Origin: CAWFQB01 sp965277875 | Lineage (GTDB): Bacteria > Armatimonadota > Chthonomonadetes > Chthonomonadales > Chthonomonadaceae | Length of the DNA stretch: 64,000 nt | Assembly (NCBI GenBank): GCA_965277875.1 | Contig: CBDIDV010000002.1 | Location: forward strand, 5,022,001 to 5,086,000 | Reading direction: 5' to 3' | Shown here: positions 9,029 through 16,754 of the stretch, piece by piece | How positions within the stretch are numbered: the stretch's first letter is position 1 | How the letters are laid out: each line of letters opens with the position of its first letter | Notes under the pieces: generated by a model | Told to the model about the DNA's origin: nothing | The model's input: the letters and a program-made list of their open reading frames with translations, nothing else | The model's database searches: none | Made by a program: the position numbers and the translations under genes

Positions 9029-9853
9029 TTAGCGGCGAATATCCCACATATCATCCGCGTTGGGCGTGTTATAACCTCCGCCGCTGGGTCGGGTGGTATA
9101 GGGCTTCAGCGATTTCACATGACCATCCACGAACGCGAAGTTGGCATTATCGGTATGGTGAGCGGACACGGAACCATTGCGGCCATAGGGGTAGGCCAGA
9201 GTGAGATCCGTGATCGTGCCATTGGGCAACTGCGCGGGAGCGCGCGCGGTGTCATTCTGATCGTTGAACAGGCATCCGATATGGTAATTGGTCAGGTTGC
9301 CGATGCCGCCCACCTTACGAACGTCCGCGTTGTGCTTTTCTCCGAGCATAACGGTATCGGCGCTGCGTCCGACGCTCGCGAGGTTAGTGGTGCTGCCGAC
9401 GATCCATGCGGGCTGCGCCACACTCATCACGCCCATGTTTCGATTTGCGGACCCGTCCCAGCGAATAGAGCCATTGGCGGCATAGGACATAGCCACACCG
9501 TACCATGTCGGCGTATACGAAACTGGAATACCATCAGTCATGGCCGCATTGCCCGCGTTGCGGTCGCCGTCATCCGGGCAACGGAACACTTGATAGCTCT
9601 TGATGTAGGGCTGCGTGGTGCTGGCCCAGGTGTTCTGGTAGCCGGCGTCGATGCCCATCGGAAAAGTCTCGTCATAGTCCTGCACATACATGATGACGCC
9701 CGTAGACATCTGCTTCATGTTGGACGCGCAACTCGCGCCACGGGCCTTTTCGCGGGCCTGGGCGAAAACCGGGAACAGGATTGCGGCGAGTATCGCGATG
9801 ATGGCGATGACCACAAGCAATTCAATCAGCGTGAAACCTTTGTTGTTTCGCAT
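9029..9853 (-). CDS. DUF1559 pseudopilin, module 1
   Basis: A 274-residue protein with a type IV prepilin/type II pseudopilin leader: MRNNKG then FTLIELLVVIAIIAIL, cleaved after Gly6 with Glu at +5. The helix ends in LFPVFAQAREKARG, a form typical of Armatimonadota. The C-terminal DUF1559 part has the His-rich H-x-x-x-x-N-F-AF-x-DGH signature (HHTDNANFAFVDGH). It should be processed by a prepilin peptidase and sit in the inner membrane or a pseudopilus; a role in surface structure or secretion is only inferred. ATG at 9853 has AAGGA about nine bases upstream and leaves the leader the right length; upstream ATGs would add an unlikely extension. A promoter and double operator lie 190-255 bp upstream. 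Confidence 0.93.
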   Translation of the reverse strand: MRNNKGFTLIELLVVIAIIAILAAILFPVFAQAREKARGASCASNMKQMSTGVIMYVQDYDETFPMGIDAGYQNTWASTTQPYIKSYQVFRCPDDGDRNAGNAAMTDGIPVSYTPTWYGVAMSYAANGSIRWDGSANRNMGVMSVAQPAWIVGSTTNLASVGRSADTVMLGEKHNADVRKVGGIGNLTNYHIGCLFNDQNDTARAPAQLPNGTITDLTLAYPYGRNGSVSAHHTDNANFAFVDGHVKSLKPYTTRPSGGGYNTPNADDMWDIRR

Positions 9854-10041
9854 TTTCTTTTTCCTTGAGAACATGGTATTAGCAGCAACCCGAGTGATGA
9901 TTTGCGCGCAGCAGCATGGCCGCGCAACTTCCCTGCGTGTAATGACCGTATTCGCATAGATTGCACGAACAATCACAGGGGAACATAATTGCATCAAGTC
10001 TTTAGCCCGTAATAGTTTGAGGCTAGGCATCTGATGATAAT

Positions 10042-10070
10042 AGTATATGTGGCTTTTGTTCTTTTTGCAA
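10042..10070 (-). promoter_or_regulatory. Promoter of pseudopilin module 1
   Basis: On the minus strand TTGCAA (10065-10070), 17 bp, TATACT (10042-10047). The predicted leader is about 180 nt long. Pseudopilin 2 has a near-identical promoter (TTGTAA, 17 bp, TATACT). Confidence 0.7.
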
Positions 10071-10072
10071 GT

Positions 10073-10109
10073 GATTTAACGATAAATTATGATTATTTAT
10101 CGTTAAATC
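10073..10109. promoter_or_regulatory. Double CG-centred palindromic operator upstream of pseudopilin 1
   Basis: Two sites of form TTTANCGNTAAA, at 10075-10086 and 10096-10107. They face each other inside a 37-bp perfect inverted repeat (14-bp arms, 9-bp spacer). Their centres are 21 bp apart, two helical turns. A CG-centred palindrome is the usual target of LacI-family regulators, and such a gene lies at 12264. The distal centre lies 54.5 bp from the -10 box, the same as at the two other sites of this kind. Confidence 0.75.
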
Positions 10110-10288
10110 CCGTGAAATAACTGTGTGGTCTCCCCCACCTTACACAGCGTTTACAGGCAGGTTAATATATGATTACACAAGCATAATTCGATGCTTTAGC
10201 CTCTGATCCTACTATACGAAATCAAAATCGGCTTAATTCCACTCCATCATTAGTGTTGCTTTTAAGTTCTCCCGTATTCGCAGTCAAA

Positions 10289-10325
10289 AGCAGCGCCCAT
10301 GTCAGAGGTTGACATGGGCGCTGCT
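10289..10325 (-). terminator. Strong hairpin, probable terminator of module 2
   Basis: A perfect 16-bp stem (10289-10304 with 10310-10325), five-base loop, followed on the minus strand by TTTT. It is the first strong hairpin downstream of lipoprotein 2. The roughly 310 bp between (10326-10635) hold no gene I can support; they may be a long 3' untranslated region. Confidence 0.65.
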
Positions 10326-10635
10326 CGTAAGAGTAACAGAGAGAGTAGAGACGTTCTAACGTTTTTTCATCTGGTCAGGCCGGGAACGCCATGCGGCGCA
10401 TTTCCTACTGTGCCGCCCTACGACGGCACTACCGCTCTTTATGGAAGACTAAAACTGGAAGGTTAAAACCTGCTGGCCGCGTGGAGTTCCGGCCATGTGG
10501 CCGACGAAGAGACAGCGAACGAGTAGGCCGTTTGAACTGAGAAAGCCTGCTGTGAAACGCAGACCGGATATTTTTAATACCCGGCAGAAAAGTACAAGCG
10601 CCTTTCAGATGCGTCAATCTTTGAGGATGGCGCGT

Positions 10636-10848
10636 CTACTTTCCACTTGTTGCCGCTGAGGGCGGCTTCCCCGCGCCATGATTTTTCATAAAATCTTTAG
10701 CTTCCTGGGGCATCTCTTTAGGCGGATTTTGGAAGCGCTCCGTTTCCGTCTTTGTCATCGTGCTTCCATTCTGACATCCGCCCAGGCAGATACCAGCCAA
10801 GAGGATAACTAGAATACATAAGACTGCGGGAAACAACTGAGTTCGCAT
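10636..10848 (-). CDS. Small lipoprotein of pseudopilin module 2
   Basis: A 70-residue predicted lipoprotein: signal peptide with LAGICLGGC lipobox (acceptor Cys25), then QNGST, MTKTETERF, and a short tail rich in Pro, Lys and Ala. It parallels the lipoprotein at 8662-8892 in size, lipobox, MTK-acidic motif and position after a DUF1559 gene. GGAGG lies about 11 bases before the ATG at 10848. The pairing with a pseudopilin in both modules suggests a shared function, not yet known to me. Confidence 0.75.
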   Translation of the reverse strand: MRTQLFPAVLCILVILLAGICLGGCQNGSTMTKTETERFQNPPKEMPQEAKDFMKNHGAGKPPSAATSGK

Positions 10849-10957
10849 ACTATTTTGTACCTCCGTGGTGATCGAACAGCGAAGAGGAAGATCGCAAAAC
10901 CTTCCTTTCAGGAACGACTTCGCAAAAGAAAGGCGCTTCCTCCGGGCGTCCACCTGG

Positions 10958-10993
10958 AGGAAAAGACACGCAATTCGGTGCGTGTCTTTTCCT
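10958..10993 (-). other. Intercistronic hairpin between pseudopilin 2 and lipoprotein 2
   Basis: A 15-bp perfect stem (10958-10972 with 10979-10993) and six-base loop in the 187-bp gap between the two genes. No T-run follows. It is the counterpart of the hairpin at 8914-8937 but with a different sequence, so structure rather than sequence is kept. Confidence 0.7.
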
Positions 10994-11035
10994 GCCTTGT
11001 TAATCTGTAATGGACATGGAGATAGCGCATGTAAA

Positions 11036-11812
11036 CTAATTACGCGTCGCGTCCCACATATTGAGTTCCGGGTGATTGTTGGGATCAGGATTTGTTGCTG
11101 TCGGCCGCAGACTCTTGACGTGTCCATCGCAGAACGCGAAATTGGACATCAAGGTGTGATTGGCCGTAACCGCGCCGTTGGGGCCGTTCGGGAATGCGGC
11201 GGTGGCGCTCAGTGTGCCATTGGGATATTCGCCGTACATATGCACGGGCGGGCCGTAGTTGTCCCACCAGTTGACTCCGGTAAAGACGGTTCCCAGTCCC
11301 CAGTCCGAAAGGTTGTCCTGATCGAACTTCTCGGCTATCAGCACCGTGTCTGCGGGGCGCGTCACGCCTCCGAGCGAACGCGTTACCGTACCCATCCAGC
11401 TCGGCTGCGCCAATCCCATCACGCCGTATACGGAGTTTTTGGAGCCGTCCCACTTGATGATGCCGTTGGAGCCATAAGAGACGCGGACACCCGCCCATGT
11501 GATCGCGGAGTCTACCGCAGTGCTGTCATCAGGGCAGCGGAACACCTGATAGTTCTTGACGTAGGGCTGGATATTGCGTACCCAGGTCACCTGCCACCAT
11601 TGATCGCCGAGGCCGATGGGAAACGTCTCGTCAAAATCCTGTGTGTACATGGCGCAGGCGGTTCCAAGTTGTTTCATGTTGGATATACAGCTGACGCCAC
11701 GGGCCTTTTCGCGGGCCTGGGCGAAAACCGGGAACAGGATAGCGGCGAGTATCGCGATGATGGCGATTACGACGAGCAATTCGATGAGCGTGAAAGCGTT
11801 CCTGCGTTGCAT
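11036..11812 (-). CDS. DUF1559 pseudopilin, module 2
   Basis: A 258-residue paralogue of the pseudopilin at 9029. Leader MQRRNA then FTLIELLVVIAIIAIL; the residue before the cleavage site is Ala instead of Gly, which prepilin peptidases tolerate less well. LFPVFAQAREKARG follows, and the C-terminus keeps the NHTLMSNFAFCDGHVKSL signature, with Cys in place of Val or Ala before Asp. AAGGAG precedes the ATG. It is divergent from the LacI-family gene, with one palindromic operator in between. Confidence 0.93.
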   Translation of the reverse strand: MQRRNAFTLIELLVVIAIIAILAAILFPVFAQAREKARGVSCISNMKQLGTACAMYTQDFDETFPIGLGDQWWQVTWVRNIQPYVKNYQVFRCPDDSTAVDSAITWAGVRVSYGSNGIIKWDGSKNSVYGVMGLAQPSWMGTVTRSLGGVTRPADTVLIAEKFDQDNLSDWGLGTVFTGVNWWDNYGPPVHMYGEYPNGTLSATAAFPNGPNGAVTANHTLMSNFAFCDGHVKSLRPTATNPDPNNHPELNMWDATRN

Positions 11813-11992
11813 CTGTAAGTCTCCTTTTGAGTCGGAAAGTCAAACCTGAAAACGGATGTAAAAAGTGCGGCGTTGCGTAAGTGAAGCGGCGCGGGCTGCG
11901 CGCCGTCTGACTCCCGCGTCAGGCAGCGAGTAAGAGTGTACCGGCATGGTATCCGCGAGCAGCGCAGCATGACGTAGATTGCAGATGCGTAC

Positions 11993-12021
11993 AGTATAGG
12001 ACATATTCGCTAAAATTACAA
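11993..12021 (-). promoter_or_regulatory. Promoter of pseudopilin module 2
   Basis: On the minus strand TTGTAA (12016-12021), 17 bp, TATACT (11993-11998). The spacing and -10 sequence equal those of module 1. The leader would be about 175 nt. An imperfect half-site (CGCTAAA, 12008-12014) overlaps the spacer. Confidence 0.7.
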
Positions 12022-12044
12022 GCGAGATTTGCTCCAAACTCATA

Positions 12045-12060
12045 AATTTAACGATAAATT
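12045..12060. promoter_or_regulatory. CG-centred palindromic operator between pseudopilin 2 and lacI-family gene
   Basis: A 16-bp palindrome AATTTANCGNTAAATT. Its centre is 54.5 bp from the upstream edge of the pseudopilin -10 box, as at modules 1 and the 45.8-kb operon. Unlike module 1 there is only one perfect site here. Confidence 0.7.
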
Positions 12061-12252
12061 GTTTTGATCCGGTATGCAAGCGCATTAAAAACCGCACCAG
12101 TGAGCTTGCAGACGTGTTTTTAGACCCGAACATTAGCATTTGCGAGCAAATCAAATGCCCGAAAAGTAGATGAGGAAAACGTTTGCAAGGCTTTTTCGCG
12201 GATATAGTTCGCTATCGAACGTTTTGCGTTTCGTTTTTCGCTGTAATTTCGC

Positions 12253-12258
12253 TATAAT
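12253..12258 (+). promoter_or_regulatory. -10 box giving a probable leaderless lacI-family transcript
   Basis: A perfect TATAAT ends five bases before the ATG at 12264, so transcription should begin at or next to the start codon. The -35 is weak. The 451-bp gap between the two divergent genes otherwise holds the pseudopilin 2 promoter and operator. Confidence 0.55.
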
Positions 12259-12263
12259 AGGAT

Positions 12264-13322
12264 ATGAGAAGAAGCAATGCCCCCACACTGCACACGGTCG
12301 CCGAAGAAGCCGGCGTCACCGCCATGATGGCCTCCGTTGTTTTGAACGGGGCCAGATCCTCCACGCGCGTTTCCGAGGCGACCCGCGCCCGCATTCTGGA
12401 AGCGGCCGCGCGGCTGGGCTATCGGCGCAATGCGGCCGCGCTGGGCCTGAGCCGGCGCACCATGAACGCCATCGGCGTTACGGCCATCGTGGACGGCAGC
12501 GAGATCAACTACTACTTTTTGGAAGTGCTGAACGGGATTTTGGAGGCGGCGGGACACGGCCAGAACACCACGATATTCTCCATTACAAAATGGTCTGAGG
12601 ACGAGGGCCGCGTACTGGAGTGCTGCGACGGGCGCATTGACGGCATGATCCTCATTGGGCCGCAGTTGTCCGAGGGGTTTGCGCGCGCGTTCGGCGGGCA
12701 TACGCCTTTCGTCACCATCCATGCCAATTGCAGCCTGCCCGGCGTCCCCCGGATTGACATTGACGATGAGGGCGGCGCGTATGACATGACGCGCTATCTG
12801 ATCGGGCTAGGGCATCGGCGCTTGCTGCACATCACGGGCGGTACGCATTCCGGCGCGCTGGCGCGGACACAGGGTTATAAGCGCGCGGTTCGGGAAGCGG
12901 GACTGCCCGCCGACTGCGCGCGGATTATAGAAGGCGATTTCAATATCGGCAGCGGGCGGCGCGCGACGCGCGAACTGCTCAGGCAACGCGACGTGATGCC
13001 CCTGCCGGACGCCATTTTCTGCGCCAGTGACGCCGTGGCCTTCGGGTGCATCGAGACGCTGCAAAGCGCAGGCGTGCGCGTCCCTCTGGATGTCAGCGTG
13101 GCGGGATTCGACGATGTGCCGCTCGCGCGCATGACCCGGCCCCTGCTGACGACGATGCGGCAGCCGTTTCGCCAGATGGGGCAGCGCGCCGTAGAACTGC
13201 TGCCGTCTCAAATTCTCGCAGGGGATGCAAAGTTTGATCCTGCGGCCTCCGCCCCAACGGAGATGTTCAAGGCGGAACTGGTGGCGCGCGAGTCCACGAT
13301 CCCCGCCGCGCAAAGACCATGA
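12264..13322 (+). CDS. LacI-family transcriptional regulator
   Basis: A 352-residue regulator. Residues 8-30 form the helix-turn-helix (TLHTVAEEAGVTAMM...VVLNG), followed by VSEATRARILEAAARLGY and a hinge, then a periplasmic-binding-protein-like sensor domain (GVTAIVDGSEINYYFLEVLNG, DGMILIGP, DIDDEGGAYDMTRYLIGLGHRR, FCASDAVAFGCIETL, VAGFDDVPLARMTRPLLTT). The recognition helix reads TAMMASVV instead of the common S-x-x-TVSRV, which suggests an unusual operator. It is divergent from the second pseudopilin module, and TTTANCGNTAAA sites lie at both modules. I infer it controls them, perhaps in response to a sugar. A terminator follows. Confidence 0.92.
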   Translation: MRRSNAPTLHTVAEEAGVTAMMASVVLNGARSSTRVSEATRARILEAAARLGYRRNAAALGLSRRTMNAIGVTAIVDGSEINYYFLEVLNGILEAAGHGQNTTIFSITKWSEDEGRVLECCDGRIDGMILIGPQLSEGFARAFGGHTPFVTIHANCSLPGVPRIDIDDEGGAYDMTRYLIGLGHRRLLHITGGTHSGALARTQGYKRAVREAGLPADCARIIEGDFNIGSGRRATRELLRQRDVMPLPDAIFCASDAVAFGCIETLQSAGVRVPLDVSVAGFDDVPLARMTRPLLTTMRQPFRQMGQRAVELLPSQILAGDAKFDPAASAPTEMFKAELVARESTIPAAQRP

Positions 13323-13369
13323 AGGCAGGAATTTTCAATCCTCGGTTCCTATTATTCGCTTCCCCATCC

Positions 13370-13392
13370 GGCGGGCCGCATTGCGGCCCGCC
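13370..13392 (+). terminator. Terminator after the lacI-family gene
   Basis: A perfect 10-bp GC-rich stem with a three-base ATT loop, followed by ATTTCTCT. It separates the regulator from the flagellar genes. Confidence 0.65.
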
Positions 13393-13490
13393 ATTTCTCT
13401 GCCCCGGCGCTTCAATCCAACAATTCAAACTAACTCTCCAAACCTGTTCGCGCGTGTCGGCAAATATGCCTGAGACTCGCCGCGCCGCCT

Positions 13491-13498
13491 GCCGATAA
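13491..13498 (+). promoter_or_regulatory. Possible flagellar sigma-28 -10 element before flgB
   Basis: GCCGATAA equals the sigma-28 (FliA) -10 consensus and lies 37 bp before the flgB start. The matching -35 (TAAA, 15 bp upstream) is poor, GAGA here. A near copy, CGCCTGCCGACAAT, stands before fliI. Confidence 0.3.
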
Positions 13499-13535
13499 TC
13501 AGACAGGAAGCCACAATAAACTTTCGGAGGCCGCA

Positions 13536-13913
13536 ATGATCGACAAACTCTTCGGCGGCGATGTGTTCGTCGCCTCCACTCGCGCCCTCGACGCCTATGC
13601 GCTGCGTCATGAGGCCATCGCCAACAACCTCGCCAACGTCAACACGCCGGGCTACAAGCGCCAGGATGTGCGCTTTGAGGATCAACTCTCAGACGCATTA
13701 GCGCACAAGGGCGGCTCCGCATCCCACGCCATGTCGAACGTGCGGCCCACGCTCACCACGGTCAACAGCACCAGTCAGCGTTCGGACGGCAACAACATAG
13801 ACATGGAAGCCGAAAACATCGATCTCGCCACCAACACCCTGCGCTTCGAGACCATATCGCAGCAGGTCGCCGGCTACTTCGGCGGCCTGAAATCGGTCAT
13901 TAACGGAAGGTAA
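13536..13913 (+). CDS. flgB: Flagellar basal-body rod protein FlgB
   Basis: A 125-residue proximal rod subunit. The N-terminus has the rod/hook signature ALRHEAIANNLANVNTPGYKR; the C-terminal helix ends in ETISQQVAGYFGGLKSVI. FlgB builds the proximal rod next to FliE in the periplasm and is exported by the flagellar type III system. GGAGG lies six bases before the ATG. First gene of a run flgB-flgC-fliE-fliF-fliG-fliH. Confidence 0.96.
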   Translation: MIDKLFGGDVFVASTRALDAYALRHEAIANNLANVNTPGYKRQDVRFEDQLSDALAHKGGSASHAMSNVRPTLTTVNSTSQRSDGNNIDMEAENIDLATNTLRFETISQQVAGYFGGLKSVINGR

Positions 13914-13919
13914 GCTCTC

Positions 13920-14378
13920 ATGGCCCTCGGTTCTTCCATGCAAGTCAGCGCGTCGGGCCTGACCGCAGAACGCCTGCGGCTCGACGTTATCAGCAACAAT
14001 CTCGCCAACGTCAATACCACGCGCGGCGCGGACGGCCTGCCGTATCGCCGTCAGGAAGTGGTCTTTTCCGCCGCGCAGAGCGGCAGCCCGTTCGCGTCCC
14101 TGCTTACGAGGGCGCGGGGCGGAAGTGTCCAGGAGAGCGCGAGCGCGGGCGTACAGGTGTCGGCCATTCGCCCCGACATGGCCCACGACTTCAAGATCAT
14201 CCACGAACCCGGCCACCCGGACGCCGACAAAAACGGCAACGTCAAAATGCCCAACATCGAACCCGTTATTGAAATGGTGGACATGATGGCCTCGACGCGG
14301 GCCTACGAGGGCGGCGTCACGGCCATCAACGCCGCCAAGCAAATGCAGATGCGCGCTCTCGACATCGGGCGCGGGTAA
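13920..14378 (+). CDS. flgC: Flagellar basal-body rod protein FlgC
   Basis: A 152-residue rod protein starting 6 bp after flgB. The N-terminal signature is LDVISNNLANVNTTR and the C-terminal part reads NIEPVIEMVDMMASTRAYEGGVTAINAAKQM, typical of FlgC. It forms the proximal rod with FlgB and FlgF. Translation is probably coupled to flgB. Confidence 0.96.
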   Translation: MALGSSMQVSASGLTAERLRLDVISNNLANVNTTRGADGLPYRRQEVVFSAAQSGSPFASLLTRARGGSVQESASAGVQVSAIRPDMAHDFKIIHEPGHPDADKNGNVKMPNIEPVIEMVDMMASTRAYEGGVTAINAAKQMQMRALDIGRG

Positions 14379-14417
14379 TCGGGCCGGGATAACCGGGATA
14401 CAAGGAGAACATCCGTT

Positions 14418-14780
14418 ATGAACATCAGTCCCATTTCTGCAATCAGCGCCCCCATGCAGGCCATTGACCCGGATATGGCGCGCATCAAGCCCGGTCAGGG
14501 GGCCGAGGTCGGGGGCATCATGCCGCCCCTGCCGCCCACCGAACCCGGACACGGCGAGGCTACCACGTTCGGCAAGATGCTGACCAATGCCATCGCCGAG
14601 GTGAACCAGGCGCAATTACACGCGGGCGACATGACCGCGCGTTTCGCAGCCGGCGCGCCCCTAGACGTGCATCAGGTGATGATCGCCTCGCAGGAGGCCG
14701 GCGTGGCTCTCAACCTCGCCATGCAGGTACGCAACAAGATTGTAGACGGCTATACCGAAATCATGCACGTAAATGTTTAA
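14418..14780 (+). CDS. fliE: Flagellar hook-basal body complex protein FliE
   Basis: A 120-residue protein. The C-terminal half (TTFGKMLTNAIAEVNQAQLHA to VALNLAMQVRNKIVDGYTEIM) is the conserved FliE helix pair that joins the MS ring to the rod. The N-terminal 45 residues are rich in Pro and Gly and not conserved. AAGGAG precedes the ATG. An inverted repeat separates it from fliF. Confidence 0.94.
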   Translation: MNISPISAISAPMQAIDPDMARIKPGQGAEVGGIMPPLPPTEPGHGEATTFGKMLTNAIAEVNQAQLHAGDMTARFAAGAPLDVHQVMIASQEAGVALNLAMQVRNKIVDGYTEIMHVNV

Positions 14781-14783
14781 GGA

Positions 14784-14904
14784 AGTAGTCAGTAGTCAGT
14801 AGTCAATAGTCAGTAGGGCGGTCGTTATACAGGGCCTTTGTGTTAGCGCAAGGTCAGGAAAAGCGCGGACTCTACTGACTACTGACTACTGACTACTGAC
14901 TACT
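14784..14904. repeat. Long inverted repeat of tandem heptamers between fliE and fliF
   Basis: Arms at 14784-14816 and 14872-14904 are 33 bp each and pair with one mismatch around a 55-nt loop. Each arm is made of heptamers AGTAGTC. Within the operon it would form a large hairpin in the mRNA. Confidence 0.9.
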
Positions 14905-14926
14905 CTCCCGCAAGGAGAACTCGACG

Positions 14927-16654
14927 GTGGTTAATCGCGCACGGGAATGGTGGGAGCGGCTGGGACGCACCAATCAGCTGACGCTGGTTCTGACGACGCT
15001 GGCAATGGTGGGCGCGCTGATCGGTCTGACGGTCTGGGCCTCCACGCCCGAATACGTGCCGCTGTTCAGCAATCTGTCGGCGCAGGACGCGAACGCGATC
15101 CGCGAAAAGTTGGTCGAGACCAATGTTCCCTCGCGCCTGACATCCGGCGGTACGGGCATCGAGGTTCCCGCGCAGTATGTGGACGAGACGCGCATGAAAA
15201 TGATCAGCGCGGGCCTGCCGCAGCAGTCGGCCGGGGCCACAAGCGGCGGTGACGACATTTTTAATAAACCCACTATCACCATGACGAGCGAAATGGAAAA
15301 GCTCGCCATGCGCCGCTCGCTGGAAGACCGCGTCAGCAAAAGCATTATGTCACTGTCACCGGTCGCAAGCGCCAGCGTGCATTACGCCGCCAGTGACGAA
15401 AGCCCCCTGCTGCTGAGCAGCCATGACGCCAGCGCCGCCGTTGTCGTGACGTGCAAGCCGGGCAGCGAGCTTTCCGAGGACAATGTTCACGCCGTGCTGC
15501 GCCTGGTGCAGATGTCGAGTACGGGCCTGCTGGAAAAGAACATCACGATTGCCAGTTCGCGCGGCGACGTGTTGTGGGACGGCGCGCAGGCCGGCAATGT
15601 GGACGGCAACAACCGCGTCAAAGATCAGCGCAAAATGGAACTGGACACGCGCACCGATATACAGATGGCGCTGGATCGCACCATCGGGCCGCATCGCAGC
15701 CTGGTTCTTACGCACGTCGAACTCAACAGCGACGTGGTGCAGAAGCAGCAGACCCTGGTAGAGGTAGGGGCGGTCACGAACAAGATCACCTCGTCTGAAA
15801 AGCTGGACGGCAAAGGCAACAAGATCGGCGGCACGCCTCCCTCACCGGGCGCGGGCGGGAATGGCGTGGGCCTGCCCGCGGCGGCGGGCGCACCCGGCGG
15901 CACGACCACGTATCCGAACGCGTCCGGTGACGACGGCGGCTCCAAGTATGTGCAGGAACACGTGGAAACGATGACCGAGCCGAGCAAGACCGAAATCGTC
16001 ACGCACAGCGGCCAGGGCAAGATCGAGAAGCTGACCGTGAGCGTCTTGCTGGACAGCAAGCTATATCCGGACCCTGCCGCGCTGGAGAGCGTGAAGACCA
16101 CAATTAAAAATCTGGTGGAAACCAAGATCGCCGTATCCGTGCTGGACGCGACCAGTACGCGGCAGGTGTCGGTCGCCGCCATACCGTTCGACCGCACCCA
16201 GGAATTGCAGGAAGCGCAGATGGGCGCCGAGCAGCGCCGCGCCGAGCAGATGCGCTCGCTTGCCAGTCTGCTCGTTCCGTTCGCGATCATGGGTATTACG
16301 CTGTTCCTGCTGGCCCGCGCCCTGCGTCGTCCCGGCGTCCTGCCCGCCTCGCAGATGCCCGCCCTGGCCGGCGCGGGAGCCGGAATGGCCGCGCTGCCGC
16401 CCCTGCCCAGCCTGATGCTGGACGAAGACGGCGTACCGATCCCCGGTCAGATGGTCGGTATGGGCAATGCCACCGAGGACATGCACGACGACCTGACGCC
16501 CATCGCCCTGTCTACGGGTGACGGAGCGCCCCGCACCTACGAGGTCATCGAAGAGGCGTTCGACGCCAACCTCGAAAGCATCCTGCACATGACCCGCTCC
16601 AAGCCCGACATGGTCGCCATGCTCGTGAAAAGCTGGGTCAGCGAAGAGATATAA
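14927..16654 (+). CDS. fliF: Flagellar MS-ring protein FliF
   Basis: A 575-residue MS-ring protein with a GTG start preceded by AAGGAG. The first membrane helix is at residues 18-38 and the second at about 444-464. Between them lie the YscJ/FliF ring-building motifs (YVPLFSNLSAQDANAIREKL, TEMEKLAMRRSLEDRVSKSI) and a Gly/Pro-rich insert at about 300-330. The last residues, KPDMVAMLVKSWVSEEI, form the FliG-binding helix. It anchors the export apparatus and rotor in the inner membrane. Confidence 0.96.
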   Translation: MVNRAREWWERLGRTNQLTLVLTTLAMVGALIGLTVWASTPEYVPLFSNLSAQDANAIREKLVETNVPSRLTSGGTGIEVPAQYVDETRMKMISAGLPQQSAGATSGGDDIFNKPTITMTSEMEKLAMRRSLEDRVSKSIMSLSPVASASVHYAASDESPLLLSSHDASAAVVVTCKPGSELSEDNVHAVLRLVQMSSTGLLEKNITIASSRGDVLWDGAQAGNVDGNNRVKDQRKMELDTRTDIQMALDRTIGPHRSLVLTHVELNSDVVQKQQTLVEVGAVTNKITSSEKLDGKGNKIGGTPPSPGAGGNGVGLPAAAGAPGGTTTYPNASGDDGGSKYVQEHVETMTEPSKTEIVTHSGQGKIEKLTVSVLLDSKLYPDPAALESVKTTIKNLVETKIAVSVLDATSTRQVSVAAIPFDRTQELQEAQMGAEQRRAEQMRSLASLLVPFAIMGITLFLLARALRRPGVLPASQMPALAGAGAGMAALPPLPSLMLDEDGVPIPGQMVGMGNATEDMHDDLTPIALSTGDGAPRTYEVIEEAFDANLESILHMTRSKPDMVAMLVKSWVSEEI

Positions 16655-16735
16655 GAGAGGAGAAAGGAAAAAGGAAAAAGGAGAAAGTAACGCCGCCACT
16701 TTCTCCTTTCTCCTATTTCCTTTTTCCTTCTCTCT
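16654..16735. repeat. Inverted repeat of purine-rich heptamers between fliF and fliG
   Basis: The left arm (16654-16688) and right arm (16698-16735) pair imperfectly around a 9-nt loop. Units are GGAGAAA and GGAAAAA, 7 bp each. The same units occur in the repeat at 53251-53346. Confidence 0.85.
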
Positions 16736-16754
16736 GTGAGGAAGGAAGAACTCT

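Noticed and set aside
10429..10617. 62-codon minus-strand frame in the 10.3-10.6 kb gap
   Set aside because: No ribosome site, odd composition and no resemblance to known proteins; the region is better read as a 3' untranslated stretch.
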